NCBI RefSeq assembly: GCF_016801865.2
Contig: NC_068938.1
Coordinates: forward strand, 211,261,734 to 211,325,733
Direction: 5' to 3'
Source: Culex pipiens pallens
Lineage: Eukaryota; Arthropoda; Insecta; Diptera; Culicidae
Length of the DNA stretch: 64,000 nt
How positions within the stretch are numbered: the first letter of the stretch is position 1; every line of letters starts with the position of its first letter. The translations under genes and the position numbers were made by a program. The notes below the pieces were generated by a model. It did not search any database, was not told where the DNA came from, and saw only the letters and a program-made list of their open reading frames with translations. Below, in pieces: positions 21,977 through 34,038 of the stretch.

Positions 21977-22159
21977 AGAACCAGATTATCCGTTCGACGC
22001 AGTGATGGACGCAGAACTTTGCGGCTGTCATCATAGCCTGCCTGTCATCGACCATTGAACATAGTATGCTCTGTAGATTGTTCAACTGACAGATCACAGA
22101 AAAATCGAACTGGCGCAAAGTGCTGCGTCCACCACTGCGTCAAACGAATAATCTTGTTC
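21977..22159. mobile_element. Foldback MITE, about 45-bp arms
   Basis: The left arm CCAGATTATCCGTTCGACGC, then AGTGATGGACGCAGA, is mirrored by the right arm (TGCTGCGTCCACCACTGCGT, then CGAATAATCTTG). Non-coding middle of about 90 bp. No clear target duplication. Confidence 0.72.
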
Positions 22160-22183
22160 TCACCTTTACCGTTTCAAACCTGT

Positions 22184-22258
22184 GGACACCTAGTTTCGAG
22201 TAGAAATCACGCAATAGAGAAACGCCAAGACAATGCTGAAGCTCGAAAAAGTTATTTG
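22184..22258 (+). mobile_element. SINE 3'-end fragment
   Basis: GGACACCTAGTTTCGAGTAG and the following text match the 3' part of the SINE at 62465-62865. The tRNA modules are absent. Confidence 0.65.
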
Positions 22259-22552
22259 TTTTGTATGATTGACCTGAAAACCGAAATTACAGCACACCAC
22301 AATGGTCCTGAATAACAAAACCGTGCGTCGTCGCTAGAAAACCGCTTAACAATGTCGAAAAATATTGATATTTTGAATTTTGACGTCGTACGGTTGCACG
22401 GACGACAAACGATGGACGGACTCAGCAAGGTGTACAAAAGTACCGCGAAAATGTGATCTTTTTGTACTTTGATTTTGAGTCTAAACAAATAGATTTTTTA
22501 ATTCATTATTGTTTTGTGTATTGTTTTCGAACGTATCCAACTAAGAAGAGAT

Positions 22553-22880
22553 CCTGCCAAACAAAGCTTTCTGCTGAATGGTTTTCTGCTGAACGACTTA
22601 TTCGGCCCAATGAGTTATTCTGCCATTTGTACTATTCCGCTCAACGACATTCTGCCAAACGACTTATTCGGCCTAACGAGTTATTCTGCCATTCGTACCA
22701 TTCCGCCTAATGACATTCTGCCAATTGATTTTCTGCCGAACAAGCTTTTCTGCCAAACGTATTTTCTGCCGAATGACCTTTTCTGCCGAATGACCCATTC
22801 CGCCGATTGTTTTTCTGCCGTTCGGCTTTCCGCCGAATGTCATTCTGCCGAATAATTTTCTGCCGAATGGCCCAGTCCCA
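22553..22880 (-). repeat. GGCAGAA array, copy 2 (inverted)
   Basis: On the minus strand it reads TGGGACTGGGCCATTCGGC followed by repeated CATTCGGCAGAA-type units, matching copy 1 at 16174-16488. Together the copies form inverted boundaries of a 6.7-kb interval. Open frames here are motif artefacts. Confidence 0.8.
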
Positions 22881-23829
22881 TTTTTATTACCAAGATTCAC
22901 TCTCAAAATATAACAGAAAAACTCAACTTCTCATTGCCATTTCAGGCGTTATTTATTCTTAAAGGACCTTGCACCAAACTGCCGCCACTTTGACTCAACC
23001 GCCTGAAAAAAAGGAACAGAAAAAAAATGTTGCAAAAATTGAAGCTAAACAAGCCAAAAACTTTGACAGAGCTGCTGCTGCAAAAGGGGGGCGCGACTCG
23101 GTTGGATCATGGCCAACCCGTTTCCTACCGCGCGGGACTTGCAAATAAAAACAGGAAATCTTGGCCCACATCCAGCCGGGCCAGCCTGGCCCGCCATTAT
23201 TCCTTTGAAGATCCAACCGACCTGGTTATCTTTTTTGGTGTCCTAATCAAGGCGAAAGGCGCCGTTTTGCAGTGAGATTTAGTCAAAAATCTAGAAAGTC
23301 AAAATATTGCAAGCTTTTTTTCAAAAACAAAACAGAAAAAAATCCTAAGCGACAAGAATAAACAAAATTTTGACCAATTTTTGCTCAACCTAATCCCACC
23401 GTGCACCCCGTGAACAAAACCCGAAATTGAAAAGAGTGCTTGAACTAGCGAAAAAGTTTTTCTCGCAGTCACTCTGCGTCGTCCCCCGAAAAGAAAGGGA
23501 AAAGTTTTCGCGCGCTTTTCCTGTCTCCCCTTTTTTCCGGTGTCCACGGACGGTGAAGTCTTTCGAAATTTATCGAATTCTTGGCGTAGGCACCGGAACC
23601 GGTGGATTGTTGGCTGCCAAAAGGGGCCGTGTTGTTGGCTGCTTTTCTTGTCTGGCGATGTTCCTCCGCCGGAAATGCTGAGGATTTACGGAACTGAGTA
23701 CTGGGCTGTGGCGTGGATGCCTAGTTTAGGACAATGGAATGTTGAAAAGTTTACAAAGAGCCGAAAAGAGACGTAGTTCTACGTCAAAAAATGTCAGATC
23801 AGAAAAATAAGGTATGTTTGGTTGTAGGT
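22881..23829. other. GC-richer unique island, no gene recognised
   Basis: Non-repetitive by eye. Several overlapping frames on both strands have no recognisable domain. May be host regulatory or intronic DNA. Confidence 0.3.
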
Positions 23830-24620
23830 AACATTTTTTTTTTAATATGCACTATGGGTATCAAACGAAGCGAAATTTTGTATCCTATTTTTACTTTATA
23901 CAAGTATTTTTGTAAAATACTAAATTTTTCACAGAATACCGTATTTTTTTGAAAATACTAGATTTTTTAAAATATGAAAAATATGACTATCAAACAAAGC
24001 GAAATTTCATATTCTTTTTTCACTTTATTTAAGTATTTTTGTAAAATACTCAAATTTTTACAAAATGCCGAATTTTTCAAAAATACTTTCATTTTTAAAA
24101 TTTGCAATATGAGAATCAAATGAATTGAAATTTCAACGGCTTTTTGAATTTCTCTTAGAATTTTTTGGGAAAATAGTAAAATTTCAAAAAAATAGCGTTT
24201 TTTTCGAAAACCCAAAAATGTTGAAAACCGTATCGTTTTGTGAAAAATTGTGTATTTTACAAAAAAGCTTATGCAAAGTGAAAAGCATACAAAATTCCGA
24301 TTAGTCAGATACCAATTTTGCAGATTTTGAAAATTTTAGTACTTTCGAAAAAATACGGTATTTTGTGAAAATTTCAGTATTTGCAAAAAAACTATTTTGA
24401 TGTGAACAAGCAAACCAAATTTCTTCTAATACACATATTGCAAATATAAAAAATTTGAGTATTTTCGAAAAAATATTGTATTTCTTTTTTAATTATTAAC
24501 AAAAAACTCTAATAAAGTGAAAAGGCATACACATGATGAAAATTTAAGTACTTTCGAAAAATAACGGTATTTTGTGAAAAAGTTTGACTAAATATTTTAC
24601 TTTGAAACTTGGAAATCTTG
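23830..24620. repeat. Inverted tandem array of about 124-bp AT-rich units
   Basis: Units with ATCAAACGAAGCGAAATTT, AAGTATTTTTGTAAAATACT and AGAATACCGTATTTTT repeat head-to-tail to about 24215. The same motifs then appear reversed (AAAATACGGTATTTTGTGAA) to about 24600, making a large imperfect palindrome. A single forward unit recurs at 25370-25500. Confidence 0.7.
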
Positions 24621-25145
24621 TAAGTTATTATATAAAATATTCTTAGTGAAAGTTGTTAGTTAAAAACCTTACAAGGAATTTCCAAATCGATTTGCTGTGA
24701 ACGAAAAAAATATAGGTTTTTGATCAGAACTATTCAGAATATTTTTAACCAATTTTTAAAAAACTTTAATAAAACAAAATTTATCAATTCAGTATTTTTC
24801 AAATTTTGTAGCTTTTCATATGTTATGGGGACAAAAACCCGCATCTTCAAAGCTCTAGGGAAGAACAGACAATCATTTTGTCGACAAGTTAATTTTTTTG
24901 GGAAAAAAATAGTTTGCTGTAAAAAAAAATAAACCTGAAAACATGATGCTGTTTTTATTATAAAATATGTTTGCAATCAAAAGTTCTTGGCCGTTTATAA
25001 ATTATGATGGATCTGGAAATTTCACAAATGTTTAAATTTTTAGCATGTATTGTGTTGTATGTATTGTGATCTTTAGCATTTAAAATTGGACCATTAGTTG
25101 CAGCTAACATTTGGAATGTTAACATTAACCTTAACATGTTAACAT
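24621..25145. other. AT-rich sequence, nothing recognised
   Basis: No coding or bounded repeat structure, apart from short TTAACATTAA-type repeats near 25118-25150. Confidence 0.3.
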
Positions 25146-25240
25146 TAAGTTGAGAATGAAACTGCCACTGAATCCGCTTTGTAAATGCCGGCCCCGATAC
25201 TCTTCAAGGGTGTTCCCCTCAGGAACTGGGAAAGATTAAC
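25146..25240 (+). repeat. Short GC-rich block, possible retroelement core
   Basis: The block CTGCCACTGAATCCGCTTTG, then GCCGGCCCCGATACTCTTCA and GGAACTGGGAAAG, stands out in AT-rich DNA. It has the look of a dispersed conserved repeat core, but no second copy is in the window. Confidence 0.35.
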
Positions 25241-25319
25241 ATTAGTTGCAGAGGTTGTCTTAATCTAACCAAATCATGTAAATTTTTTATACTTTCACTA
25301 AGATTCTTTTTATGATAAT

Positions 25320-27377
25320 ATGGTAAGTTTCAAAGTCTAAATACAAAAAAATAAAAATACATTTTTTTAACATACTCAAATTATCATAATTCGCAATATG
25401 GACATCAAATGTAGCGAAATTTAAAATGCATTTTCACGTTTTAGCTTTTTTTGTAAAGTACTAAAATTTACACACAATACCGCATTTTTTTAAAACTATT
25501 TGAAACTCACATTTTCATAATTCAATTCGCTTAAATTTTCAGGTCATCACAGTTTTAGCGAAAAAAGTAGATTTTTTCTCAATTCCGTATTTTTTCAATC
25601 TCTGCACGCGGAGCATCAAGAGACTCAGTTTTCATGTTAAAAATCATAATTCCGAATCCTGTTAAGAGATATCCGAAATTTTTGGATATCTTTTAAAATA
25701 TTACAAGTAATCAAAGAAAAAGGGAAATATTGAAAGATATGAGCACTTTGGTCCCAAGACCTTTATCAGCAATTAAAATATTCATAGGACCATTTCAAAT
25801 ATTTAGCACATTTCTTCGTACCTCAACATATTTTTCCTTAAAAGCCCAACTAATAACCTTTCTTTTTGATTGTGGCGCTCTAAAATTGATTGGGCCGTTC
25901 TGGGCATAAGATTCTTTGAAAAGTGTGGTTTTTACGAAAATTTACGAAAACGTCGTTTTTGGACCACCCTATTTTGGATAGTAGCACCCTTATCTCCAAA
26001 CTAAAAAATACAACAACTAAATCTAACAAAACCGAAAAAGAATAATCTGTAGTCCCCAGCAATACCTACAAGAAACTGCACATAATCGACCGATTTCGTA
26101 AAGAATTGCTGAAATATACTATGCCATGTCTATCGAAAGATTGTTTTTTAGATATATTTTTCATTGTTTTTTTTTCAACTTAAATTTGAGTTATAATTCG
26201 AACCTGTTGAATAGCCATATTTTCTATCTGAACGATCAAGAATAATATTATTATAAGTTCCTTTTGATTAAATTTCACTTAAAAAGCAAATTGGTTTTTC
26301 GTACATAAATTCGTTTTTTTAATCACTGTTTATTCATCGATTTGAGCAATGGCTATAGATTTATTTCGTTAAAGTGTTCTTACTATTCCGAATTTTTCCA
26401 ACTTATACTTACAGTTTTGCCAAAGACACTTAATCGACAACAAATTTCCTTCTCAAGATACTATAAGGTCAAATGAAGTAAGTTCAGATGATTCTTTATG
26501 CTCCATACTGGTCTGTGAACATTTTTCCCCATTCCAATACACTAATTATTTGCCCAATATCAAAAGACTCATTTAGTCGTGATCAATGGCACAACTAGTG
26601 GGCGAATGAATCATCACGAAATGACTTTATTCTAGTGAAATATTGAGTAGGAGGGAGCTCTTCTCAGAATTATAGGACCGAGAGCCCTTCTGACAGGTGA
26701 ATAGACAGGTAGCTGTACGCCATCCCACCACCATTCCGAATTTCCTTGGACGTTGAACGTGATTTTTCTTCCCACCAACCAAGAAGTCCTTCAGTTGAGC
26801 AGTTGAGCATTCCTCAAGTTGAACACTCCCCCTTTCTCAAGCATGTTCCGATGGGATGTGTGCGATTCTCTCTGGCTGTGATTTATTCGTTCGTTTTTCC
26901 TCCCACACTAACACACAGACAATGGGCCAACGTCTTCGACTGCCGCGGTCAAGATATGTTTAATTAATGAACTTGCCAAAATAAATCTCCACCAAGACTC
27001 CTTTGCTAGCAAGCTCGCTTCCCGAAGTCTCGGACATAATCCCTTCTTGGCGATTTTTTTTTTTTGGGTTCCTAGTGTGTGCCAGAAAAGTCCTTGAGAC
27101 CAGCATCCTTCCATCGTGACGACCGCAACTGACTTCGGGGATGGTTGGTTGGTATCCTGTAGGATGGGGTTTGATTGTTTTGGCTCCCGCACATCATCCG
27201 TAATTTGTTTGCCCAGCCAATCTTGATGCTAACCGCAGTTCGTAAGGAGTTGTGTCCAATCGCGATGGTTTTGGTGAGGATCAATATTTACCGACTGTTG
27301 ATACTTTGACGCCCTCCAGAAGCACGCAATGATGGAATATCTCGTTTTGGGATGCTTAAGTCAATTTTGGCTTCAAC
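25320..27377. other. AT-rich then unique GC-richer DNA
   Basis: 25370-25500 holds one unit of the 124-bp family. 26640-27300 is moderate-GC and unique-looking with no domain-bearing frame. No RNA gene was seen. Confidence 0.3.
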
Positions 27378-27379
27378 TA

Positions 27380-27812
27380 CAGTCGACTCTCTGGTTGTCA
27401 ATATTCAAGGGACCGTCGAGGAAGAGAATCATCAGTTTACAGAACGATGCAAAATATGCAAAATGAAGACTTGATTGAAAATATTTTTTTCTTGATACCC
27501 AGCTATGGGAGAGAATCATGGCAACGTCAATCAAACAAAAACAAACTAATGTCAAACACCCTTCAAAGCTTCGTTTCGTCAAGAAAAATGTCTATGCAAG
27601 CCATGAGAAAGTGAAATTATTGACAACGGAAAGAGATTTTTAAAGCAAACAGAATCCAAGGGACCGTCGAGGAAGAGATCCTTCAAACAAGGGAAAATAT
27701 CGAGGAATGAAGATAATTATAATTGAAGTATGCAGATTGAAGGGACTGAAGAATTCATCGATAGATGGAGAATTATTGATATCGAGAAGATCGACAGTCA
27801 GAGAGTCGACTG
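27380..27812. mobile_element. Pogo/Tc1-like MITE, TIR CAGTCGACTCTCTG
   Basis: A 433-bp element with a perfect 14-bp TIR (CAGTCGACTCTCTG, extending to 20 bp with two mismatches) and TA on both sides (27378-27379, 27813-27814). An internal direct repeat, AAGGGACCGTCGAGGAAGAG, occurs at about 27408 and 27658. The CAGT...GACTCTC terminus resembles pogo/Tigger-type elements. No transposase. Confidence 0.87.
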
Positions 27813-28216
27813 TACATGGCAAAAATAACTGTCATTCTTACCATATTTAGAATATTTATGCCCAAACGACTTCAATAAAGGAAAAAATTAAAATACAATT
27901 AATTTTCCGCTTTTGTTTTAGGAGCTCCTTTTTGAAATTAACCTGGTATCCAAAGAAAAGTTAACAAATTGTCCATGGAAGTATTAAACAGCTTTTTTTA
28001 AGCATCGTTGCATCAGATGATTTAAAATTATGAAAAGATTGGCAACGCTGTCATGAGATGTTATGACTATAATCGATGTTAATAAATTTTACATGCAAAA
28101 ATGTTGAGAATTCGGTTGAAAAGAGCTAGAACAACACATTTCTGTACATGTGTGCACATTTTATTTAATGATAAAATAAACAATTTAATGAAATTATTTA
28201 GGACCAAGATTTCTTT

Positions 28217-28596
28217 GCAAAATTCAGTTTGGATAAGTTTTATATAGAATTTACAGAGTTATATAAACTTTTATAGTAAGTAGTAAGTAAACTTTATATT
28301 CAATCCAAATTATTTTTTTAATCAGTCCAGGATGCCTATTTGGAGTTGGAAGACTGGATTTATGGTGATTTGTCAACAAATAACTTTATTTATGTTGATT
28401 TTTCGAAAGGTGTACAAACTTTTTTTGCACCTTTTTTGACTTTTTTATAACTTTTTATAGAAATCATCTTTTCATGAGCTTTTTGTAGCAAAATGTTTGG
28501 CATGAGTTTCTGAACAAAACGTAGTACTAGGTTTCTGTCAACATTAAATTGTTTACATGTGCCCAAGGGGTGTGAATACTTTTTTTTTACACACTG
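28217..28596. mobile_element. Tc1-like element remnant, uninterrupted copy
   Basis: It matches the 17085-18304 remnant without the internal MITE. The right end reads CCAAGGGGTGTGAATACT...ACACACTG|TA. The single TA at 28413-28414 is the empty counterpart of the MITE insertion site. No transposase frame. Confidence 0.78.
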
Positions 28597-29359
28597 TACA
28601 TGCAAAAATAATTCTTAAAAGTTTTCGAATATTTTTTCAAAAAAAAATCCAAAATAACTTTTTTCCAAGAACATGTGACTCATCCGTCATCAACATCCGT
28701 CAACTCAACTCATCCGTCGTTTAAGCTCAATAGTTGAAACTTTTGGTAAAATAATTATTTTCCTTGAAATAATTTTTATAGCCCTTAAACTTTGCAAAAG
28801 ACAACAAATCGATCAGAAAATCACTTCTCAAGTTACAGATTTTTGAATATTTCCAATGTACTGTTGTGTGCAAAAATAGAGAAAAAAAAAAGAAAAAATA
28901 ATAGTCTTTTTAACTTTTGTAAAACCATTGATAGTCGACTTAAATTTTTAGTAAAATTTTTGGGCCTTCATAACTAAAACTATAAATTTTTAATCTAATT
29001 TTTGTAGACTGTCGTAGTAGCATTGTGAGTAGTTCAATACGATATCGCAATTTCTCCAGCGATTTTTTTTTTTTTTTTTAACTTCACACACTTTTCATAC
29101 TTACACTACTCTTTTCACTAAAATAATTTGAAAATTTCAAAGCCAGGCATAACTTGTGAAAAGATAATTTTCCTGATTTCATAATTAAGTTCATTTTTTT
29201 TATAAGCCAAGAGTTTCCGAGATATCGTAATTTAAAAATTACAGCCTAGTTAGGTGACACTTAAAGAAATTTGTTTTCATCGATTCGAATTCTTTGTGAG
29301 GCTGCTTCTTAAAAAATAATTGCATGATTTTCAGAGAGAAAACTATAATAGTAGTTTAT
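28597..29359. other. AT-rich sequence, nothing recognised
   Basis: Contains a near-tandem CATCCGTCATCAACATCCGTC at about 28681-28701 and long T runs. No gene. Confidence 0.3.
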
Positions 29360-29790
29360 GCAACAAGTTGCAAAAAGAGGATTTTTTCAGCACGAGTCGT
29401 ACATTTATCCAACGAGGTTCACCGAGTTGGATAAATACGACGAGTGCTGAAAAAATCAAGTTTTGCAACGAGTTCCATACAACATTTTTTGCAATTCCGA
29501 AAAACACCCATTGAGTGAAATTTTAAGTCAAATTTCCATGTATTTCGTCAATAAATCGTTTAAATCAAAATTTTTTTGAAAAGTGTTACATTTCGAAACA
29601 AGTGCTGAAAAGTTCAACTTTTCAGCACCCATTTCAGTGCTGAAAAGTAGAACTTTTCAGCATTTATTTTGAAAAGTGTTGCTATTCGATTCTGTTATGA
29701 TTGGTACAGAAAAGTAGGCTATTTCGTCGTTCAAGAATGATAGAAAAAGTAAGTAGTTTCACGACGGAATTGCAAAAAGAGTTTTTACAG
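29360..29790. repeat. Hairpin-rich repeat (GTGCTGAAAAG family)
   Basis: 29380-29457 is a near-perfect 36-bp stem (GATTTTTTCAGCACGAGTCG with its inverse). 29601-29628 and 29636-29665 are short perfect dyads (AGTGCTGAAAAGTTCAACTT and AGTGCTGAAAAGTAGAACTT, each continuing into its inverse). GCAACAAGTTGC and TTTGCAACGAGTT bracket the first hairpin. Confidence 0.75.
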
Positions 29791-29799
29791 CTTTTTTTA

Positions 29800-30245
29800 A
29801 TTATCAGAGGTGCTTTTTTCAGGCATATTTTTTAAAAGTAAAAAATCCATAACTCATACCAAAAAGGAGCTATGATTTGAAAATCAAGTTGAAAACGGTA
29901 CATTTTATCAAAAAAAAATGGTTAAGTACTTTTAAATTGCAAATTCAGTTTTGATTAAAAAATATAAAAAAATCATTTCTCCTAAACCAGATTTTGCACC
30001 ATCATGCACTATGGCTCAAAATATGTATTTTCCCCTAAATAAATAAAAAAAAATTGAAGATAAAAAAACACTTGGAAATTGGGAACTATTTAAAATAGTG
30101 TTTGTCTCTCATCTCTGCCCAAGGTCGAAGTGGGGAACAGAACAATAAAAAAAAGTATCTGAGCATTTGAATTAACAAACCGTTTTAAATTGCATTTTAC
30201 ACTAGGTCAGTTGCAATCATTATTTCTCAGAAAAATAAAGTTGTC
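29800..30245 (+). repeat. Fragments of two dispersed repeats
   Basis: 29880-29950 matches 525-585. 30180-30245 (TTTAAATTGCATTTTACACT, then AGTTGCAATCATTA) matches 49035-49090 inside the element at 48904-49369. Non-coding. Confidence 0.55.
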
Positions 30246-30260
30246 CAAATTTAGTGAGCA

Positions 30261-30808
30261 CAGCAACTTTTCAGTTCCTTTTGGGGTCTTAAACAACTCC
30301 TCAAAGTTTGGGAACGATTGGTTAAGTCCTTACTTTGCGCAAAGCGACTCAATTTTGTATGGAAATTAGCATGGGGAAAACCTTTTTTTGGATTTTGATA
30401 TTTAAAAAATCCTGGTTTCATGTTATATCAAAAGCGGATTCACATTCTGATGCTCTGGAATGTGCTCTACAACTTTCTCCAAGAGAGTATGGTTTTTTTT
30501 TATATAAAAAGATACAGCGTCCTCAAAATTAATCTAAAAAGTGTTTTTTGCTTTTTTTTCTTCTTTCAGGAGCAAGTTAGCACCATACTCTCTTCGGAAA
30601 AGTTGTAGAGCACATTCCAGAGCATCTGAGTATGAGTTCGGTTTTGATAAAGCGTGAAACGTGGATTTTTTAATATTAAAATAAAAAAAAATCTTGTACA
30701 AATTTATATGGAAAATTGAATTGCTTTGCGCAAAGTCAGGACTAAACCAATCGCTCTCAAAGTTTTGGGAGTTGTTTAGGACCCCCAAAATGAACTGAAA
30801 AATTGCTG
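30261..30808. mobile_element. Long foldback element, about 230-bp arms
   Basis: The left arm (30261-30492) and right arm (30583-30808) are inverted copies at high identity. Landmarks are CAGCAACTTTTCAGTTCC, ACTTTGCGCAAAGC, and GATGCTCTGGAATGTGCTCT. The loop is under 100 bp. A transcript across it would be a long double-stranded hairpin. Open frames on both strands are shadows. Confidence 0.85.
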
Positions 30809-31290
30809 TACTGGAAACCCGATTTTTTTATTACACCCTAATGTACCAGCCTTAGTCATAAAAAGTAAAAAAATGAACTTTTTATCCGTGTACCTAGATT
30901 TCTGAAGAGCCCTAATCATAAACTTGAAATATTTCTTAAGGGAAAAGTTGCTGATTATTTTCTGGTATTAACTTGGAGCAGTCCCATTCAGTGATAGATC
31001 CCTTTTCAAGCATTGGTAAGAATTCATATCAATTCATGTTTATTCAGCATTTCTTCAAAATATATTAAAAATATGAGACAATAATGTAGCATCAAGTAAA
31101 TATGTTTACCTGTTACTTTAACATTGAAAAAAATGTTTTTTAATCTGAGCCCCCAAAATTTGATTTTGGCAGCTCTTTTACTTGCATTTGTTAATTTCAC
31201 TGACTTCAAGTAGAAAATTCTGGAAACCACATTAAATGTATTATTTATTGTTTCAAGTTGAACTAAATAGGAACAGTTTTGCGTTAGTGA
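30809..31290. other. AT-rich sequence, nothing recognised
   Basis: No gene or bounded element seen. Confidence 0.3.
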
Positions 31291-32660
31291 TTGCACCACA
31301 TTTTCTTTTCTCGTCAGAATCTTCAGACAAGCCAACGAAAAAGAAGTCTCCTACCAAAGCCAAGCCACTTTTCCATTTTCATTTCCGTCAAACTCGCTTC
31401 AGCGCAGCCAGCCAGCCAAGTTGAGAACCCCGGCTTATCTCGCATTCCGGGCTCGGTATCTCAGTTTCCATTATCCCATTAAGGCTGCCGTCACCGTCGT
31501 CGCCGCTTTACCAGCGCCAAAATTAGCTTTAAAACCGCGTTATCTTTCCCGAGAAATTTGAAGGCATCCTTTCCTTGAGCAGGGGCGGGGCGGGGGGAGA
31601 GAGGTCCTTGAAAGTTAGTTGGCGTTTCCTGACAAGGACGGTGGCCGATGACTCGGAAGAACGGCCCTGGCGCAGCTGATGGCAGTTTTAATAATATTCA
31701 ATTTTATTCAATTTAGAGTAATCGTGCTTAATTGGACTGTTCATCGCCGTCGGGAAGGTTCTGGTCGGGGCGTCATCGCCGAGGACCTGGGGGAGGTTGC
31801 GCTGGATTAGGGTCATTAGGATATTCCGGCGAGAGGACAACACGTTTTGGGACCGCAAATGGGCAAAGTCGTTGCTGGGAAAGATGGACGATACTGCCAT
31901 TTTGGAAAGAGCCTTGAAACCTGATGAATATTAACGGGGATAACTTGGAGTGGTTCGGAGATCCAATGAAAATTCATGGCCTGAGGTGCACTAATGAGCA
32001 AATTTGCAATCTGATAAGTTATCTCAACATCGTTGGGTTCATAAGCAGGCCACGTGTCGATGCTCAAAACCAAACTGCCACGTGGCTCTCAATCTACCAA
32101 GAATCACTCAAAATGATCCCAACCAAGGCTTGAAACAACACTTCAAGCGCAAAACGGCTTAGCGCTTCGCCAGAATCATCTTCTCAAAAAAGCTGCTCAA
32201 TAATAGATAACCTCTGGTTGTTTTTCCACCGAAACACACAACTCAACGCTAGAACAATTCCATCAAGACGCGTTGTCAAGAACGGACCAAGGGGGGGTCC
32301 GGTGAGACAATACCCGCCCAAATGGCGGCAGCAGCCAGTCCCGGAGAAATAATCCGGATGGAATCACGTCACGACCTTGGGTACATAAATTCTTCAGGTA
32401 CAGGCATGGTGGCGACCCGGGTTCCAGAAATAACAACAACAAGACCGGGGCGGGGGATTTTTTTTCTTCTTCTGAAGAAGCAACCATCCACCCGAAAGGA
32501 AAATATTACGCAGAGGTAATGAAAATTTAATGCTTTCTTCCGCAGACTTGCACGCGGGCTTGCCTGCTGGATGGTTGGCTGATTATACGTTGAAGCCGCT
32601 GCGACGAAACAAGAGTGCCAGATCTGCCTGGGGATTCTGGTGCGCGGTGTAGACTTACCT
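31291..32660. other. Unique GC-richer island
   Basis: Non-repetitive by eye. A conserved-looking AT-rich core, GCAGCTGATGGCAGTTTTAA at about 31672-31691, is set in GC-rich flanks. Open frames lack recognisable domains. It may be non-coding regulatory DNA. Confidence 0.3.
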
Positions 32661-34038
32661 TGTTTGTACTTTGGGCAAATTTTGAAGAAATGCGTCAGAC
32701 GTCATTCTTAAAGGGAGATAAGGCGTATAGAGTTGTTTTATAGTTTGAGTTTCAACGTTTCATTATTTGAGATATGTTTAGCACAAATTGATAAAAATAG
32801 TTGTAGTAAACTGGCAAACACATACAAAAATTCAAAAGTGTCTGGAAAAAAATGCAAAACTCAAAGGTGCCAAAATTTCATAACAAATCTGTTTTAAGTA
32901 GTTTATGATCCAGGGGTCCAAAATTAAAATCAGTAAAAAAAATGAATTGTTTAAATCTTGCCACCTAAAAACAAGATTTTTAACAACTTATAAATATAAT
33001 CAACACAATAAAATGCACTAAAGAAACGTTTGAAACACAATAATCATCTAAACAATGCAAATCAAAATGGATAAATTAAAACTTCCCTAGATACAGTGAA
33101 TCCCCAAAAATATGCAAAAAATCAACTCTTAATTTTCAAGGAAAAAAAGATCAAAAAGTTTAAATTTAATAATTTTGAAACAAAAAGCAGCCCAAACAAT
33201 ATTTTAAGTTTTTCTAATGTCAATATTCGAAGCTTAACGTCTTTTCCAACCTGTATCCGCAAAAATCACAATTTATGGGGAGTCAAAATTTGATTAAGTA
33301 TGGAAAAAATGTTCAACAATATTTTTTTGGGCAGCTTACAACCGTACACACAATATTTTTTTTTTTTAAATGGAAAAAATAAAGAGGCGCAGAAATATAC
33401 TTTAAATAAAATTTACTTTGGCATTAATAATAATTCTGAAATCAAAAATAATGCAATGAACGTCGAAAAGTGGTGAATTTTATTATTATTATATTTTGAA
33501 TTATTATTATCCAGTACAAAACATGCGTAAAACTATATTAAATATCAATTAAATGTGGCAATTTTGATTTAGAAATTTTAATGAATAAAAGTAAGGAAAA
33601 CTTGACAAGAAATGATCATATTTTAACAAAAGTACTTTTAAATGAATTCAAGTTTCAATCAGAAAACTGAAATATGAAAGAATTTAAAATTTCAAGAACG
33701 AAAAACAAATGCTCGATACAACACTGCCATCATGCAACTTTTACAAATTTACAAAATGTTAATAAATTATTTAGCGTAGTTTTTCCCTGACGTGTTTTTT
33801 TTTTCTTTGGTCCCAAAATTCAAAATTTGTAAAAAATAAATAAAAAAAATTGCCTTTTTTGAAAAAAAAATCAACGTGTAACTTAATAACGAACATTTTT
33901 GTCTCATCAAACTGGATATAAAATAAGCATTTATCAAAAAAGCCTAGGCAAATATTTTTTCAAAGTTTATGTCAGACTCGTTTGAAAAAAATATCGATTT
34001 TTATGAATTTTCGCAAAAACTTTTGATTCGTCAAAAAA
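32661..34038. other. AT-rich sequence, no gene
   Basis: Very AT-rich with no coding-like frame, inverted-repeat element or RNA gene recognised. Confidence 0.35.
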
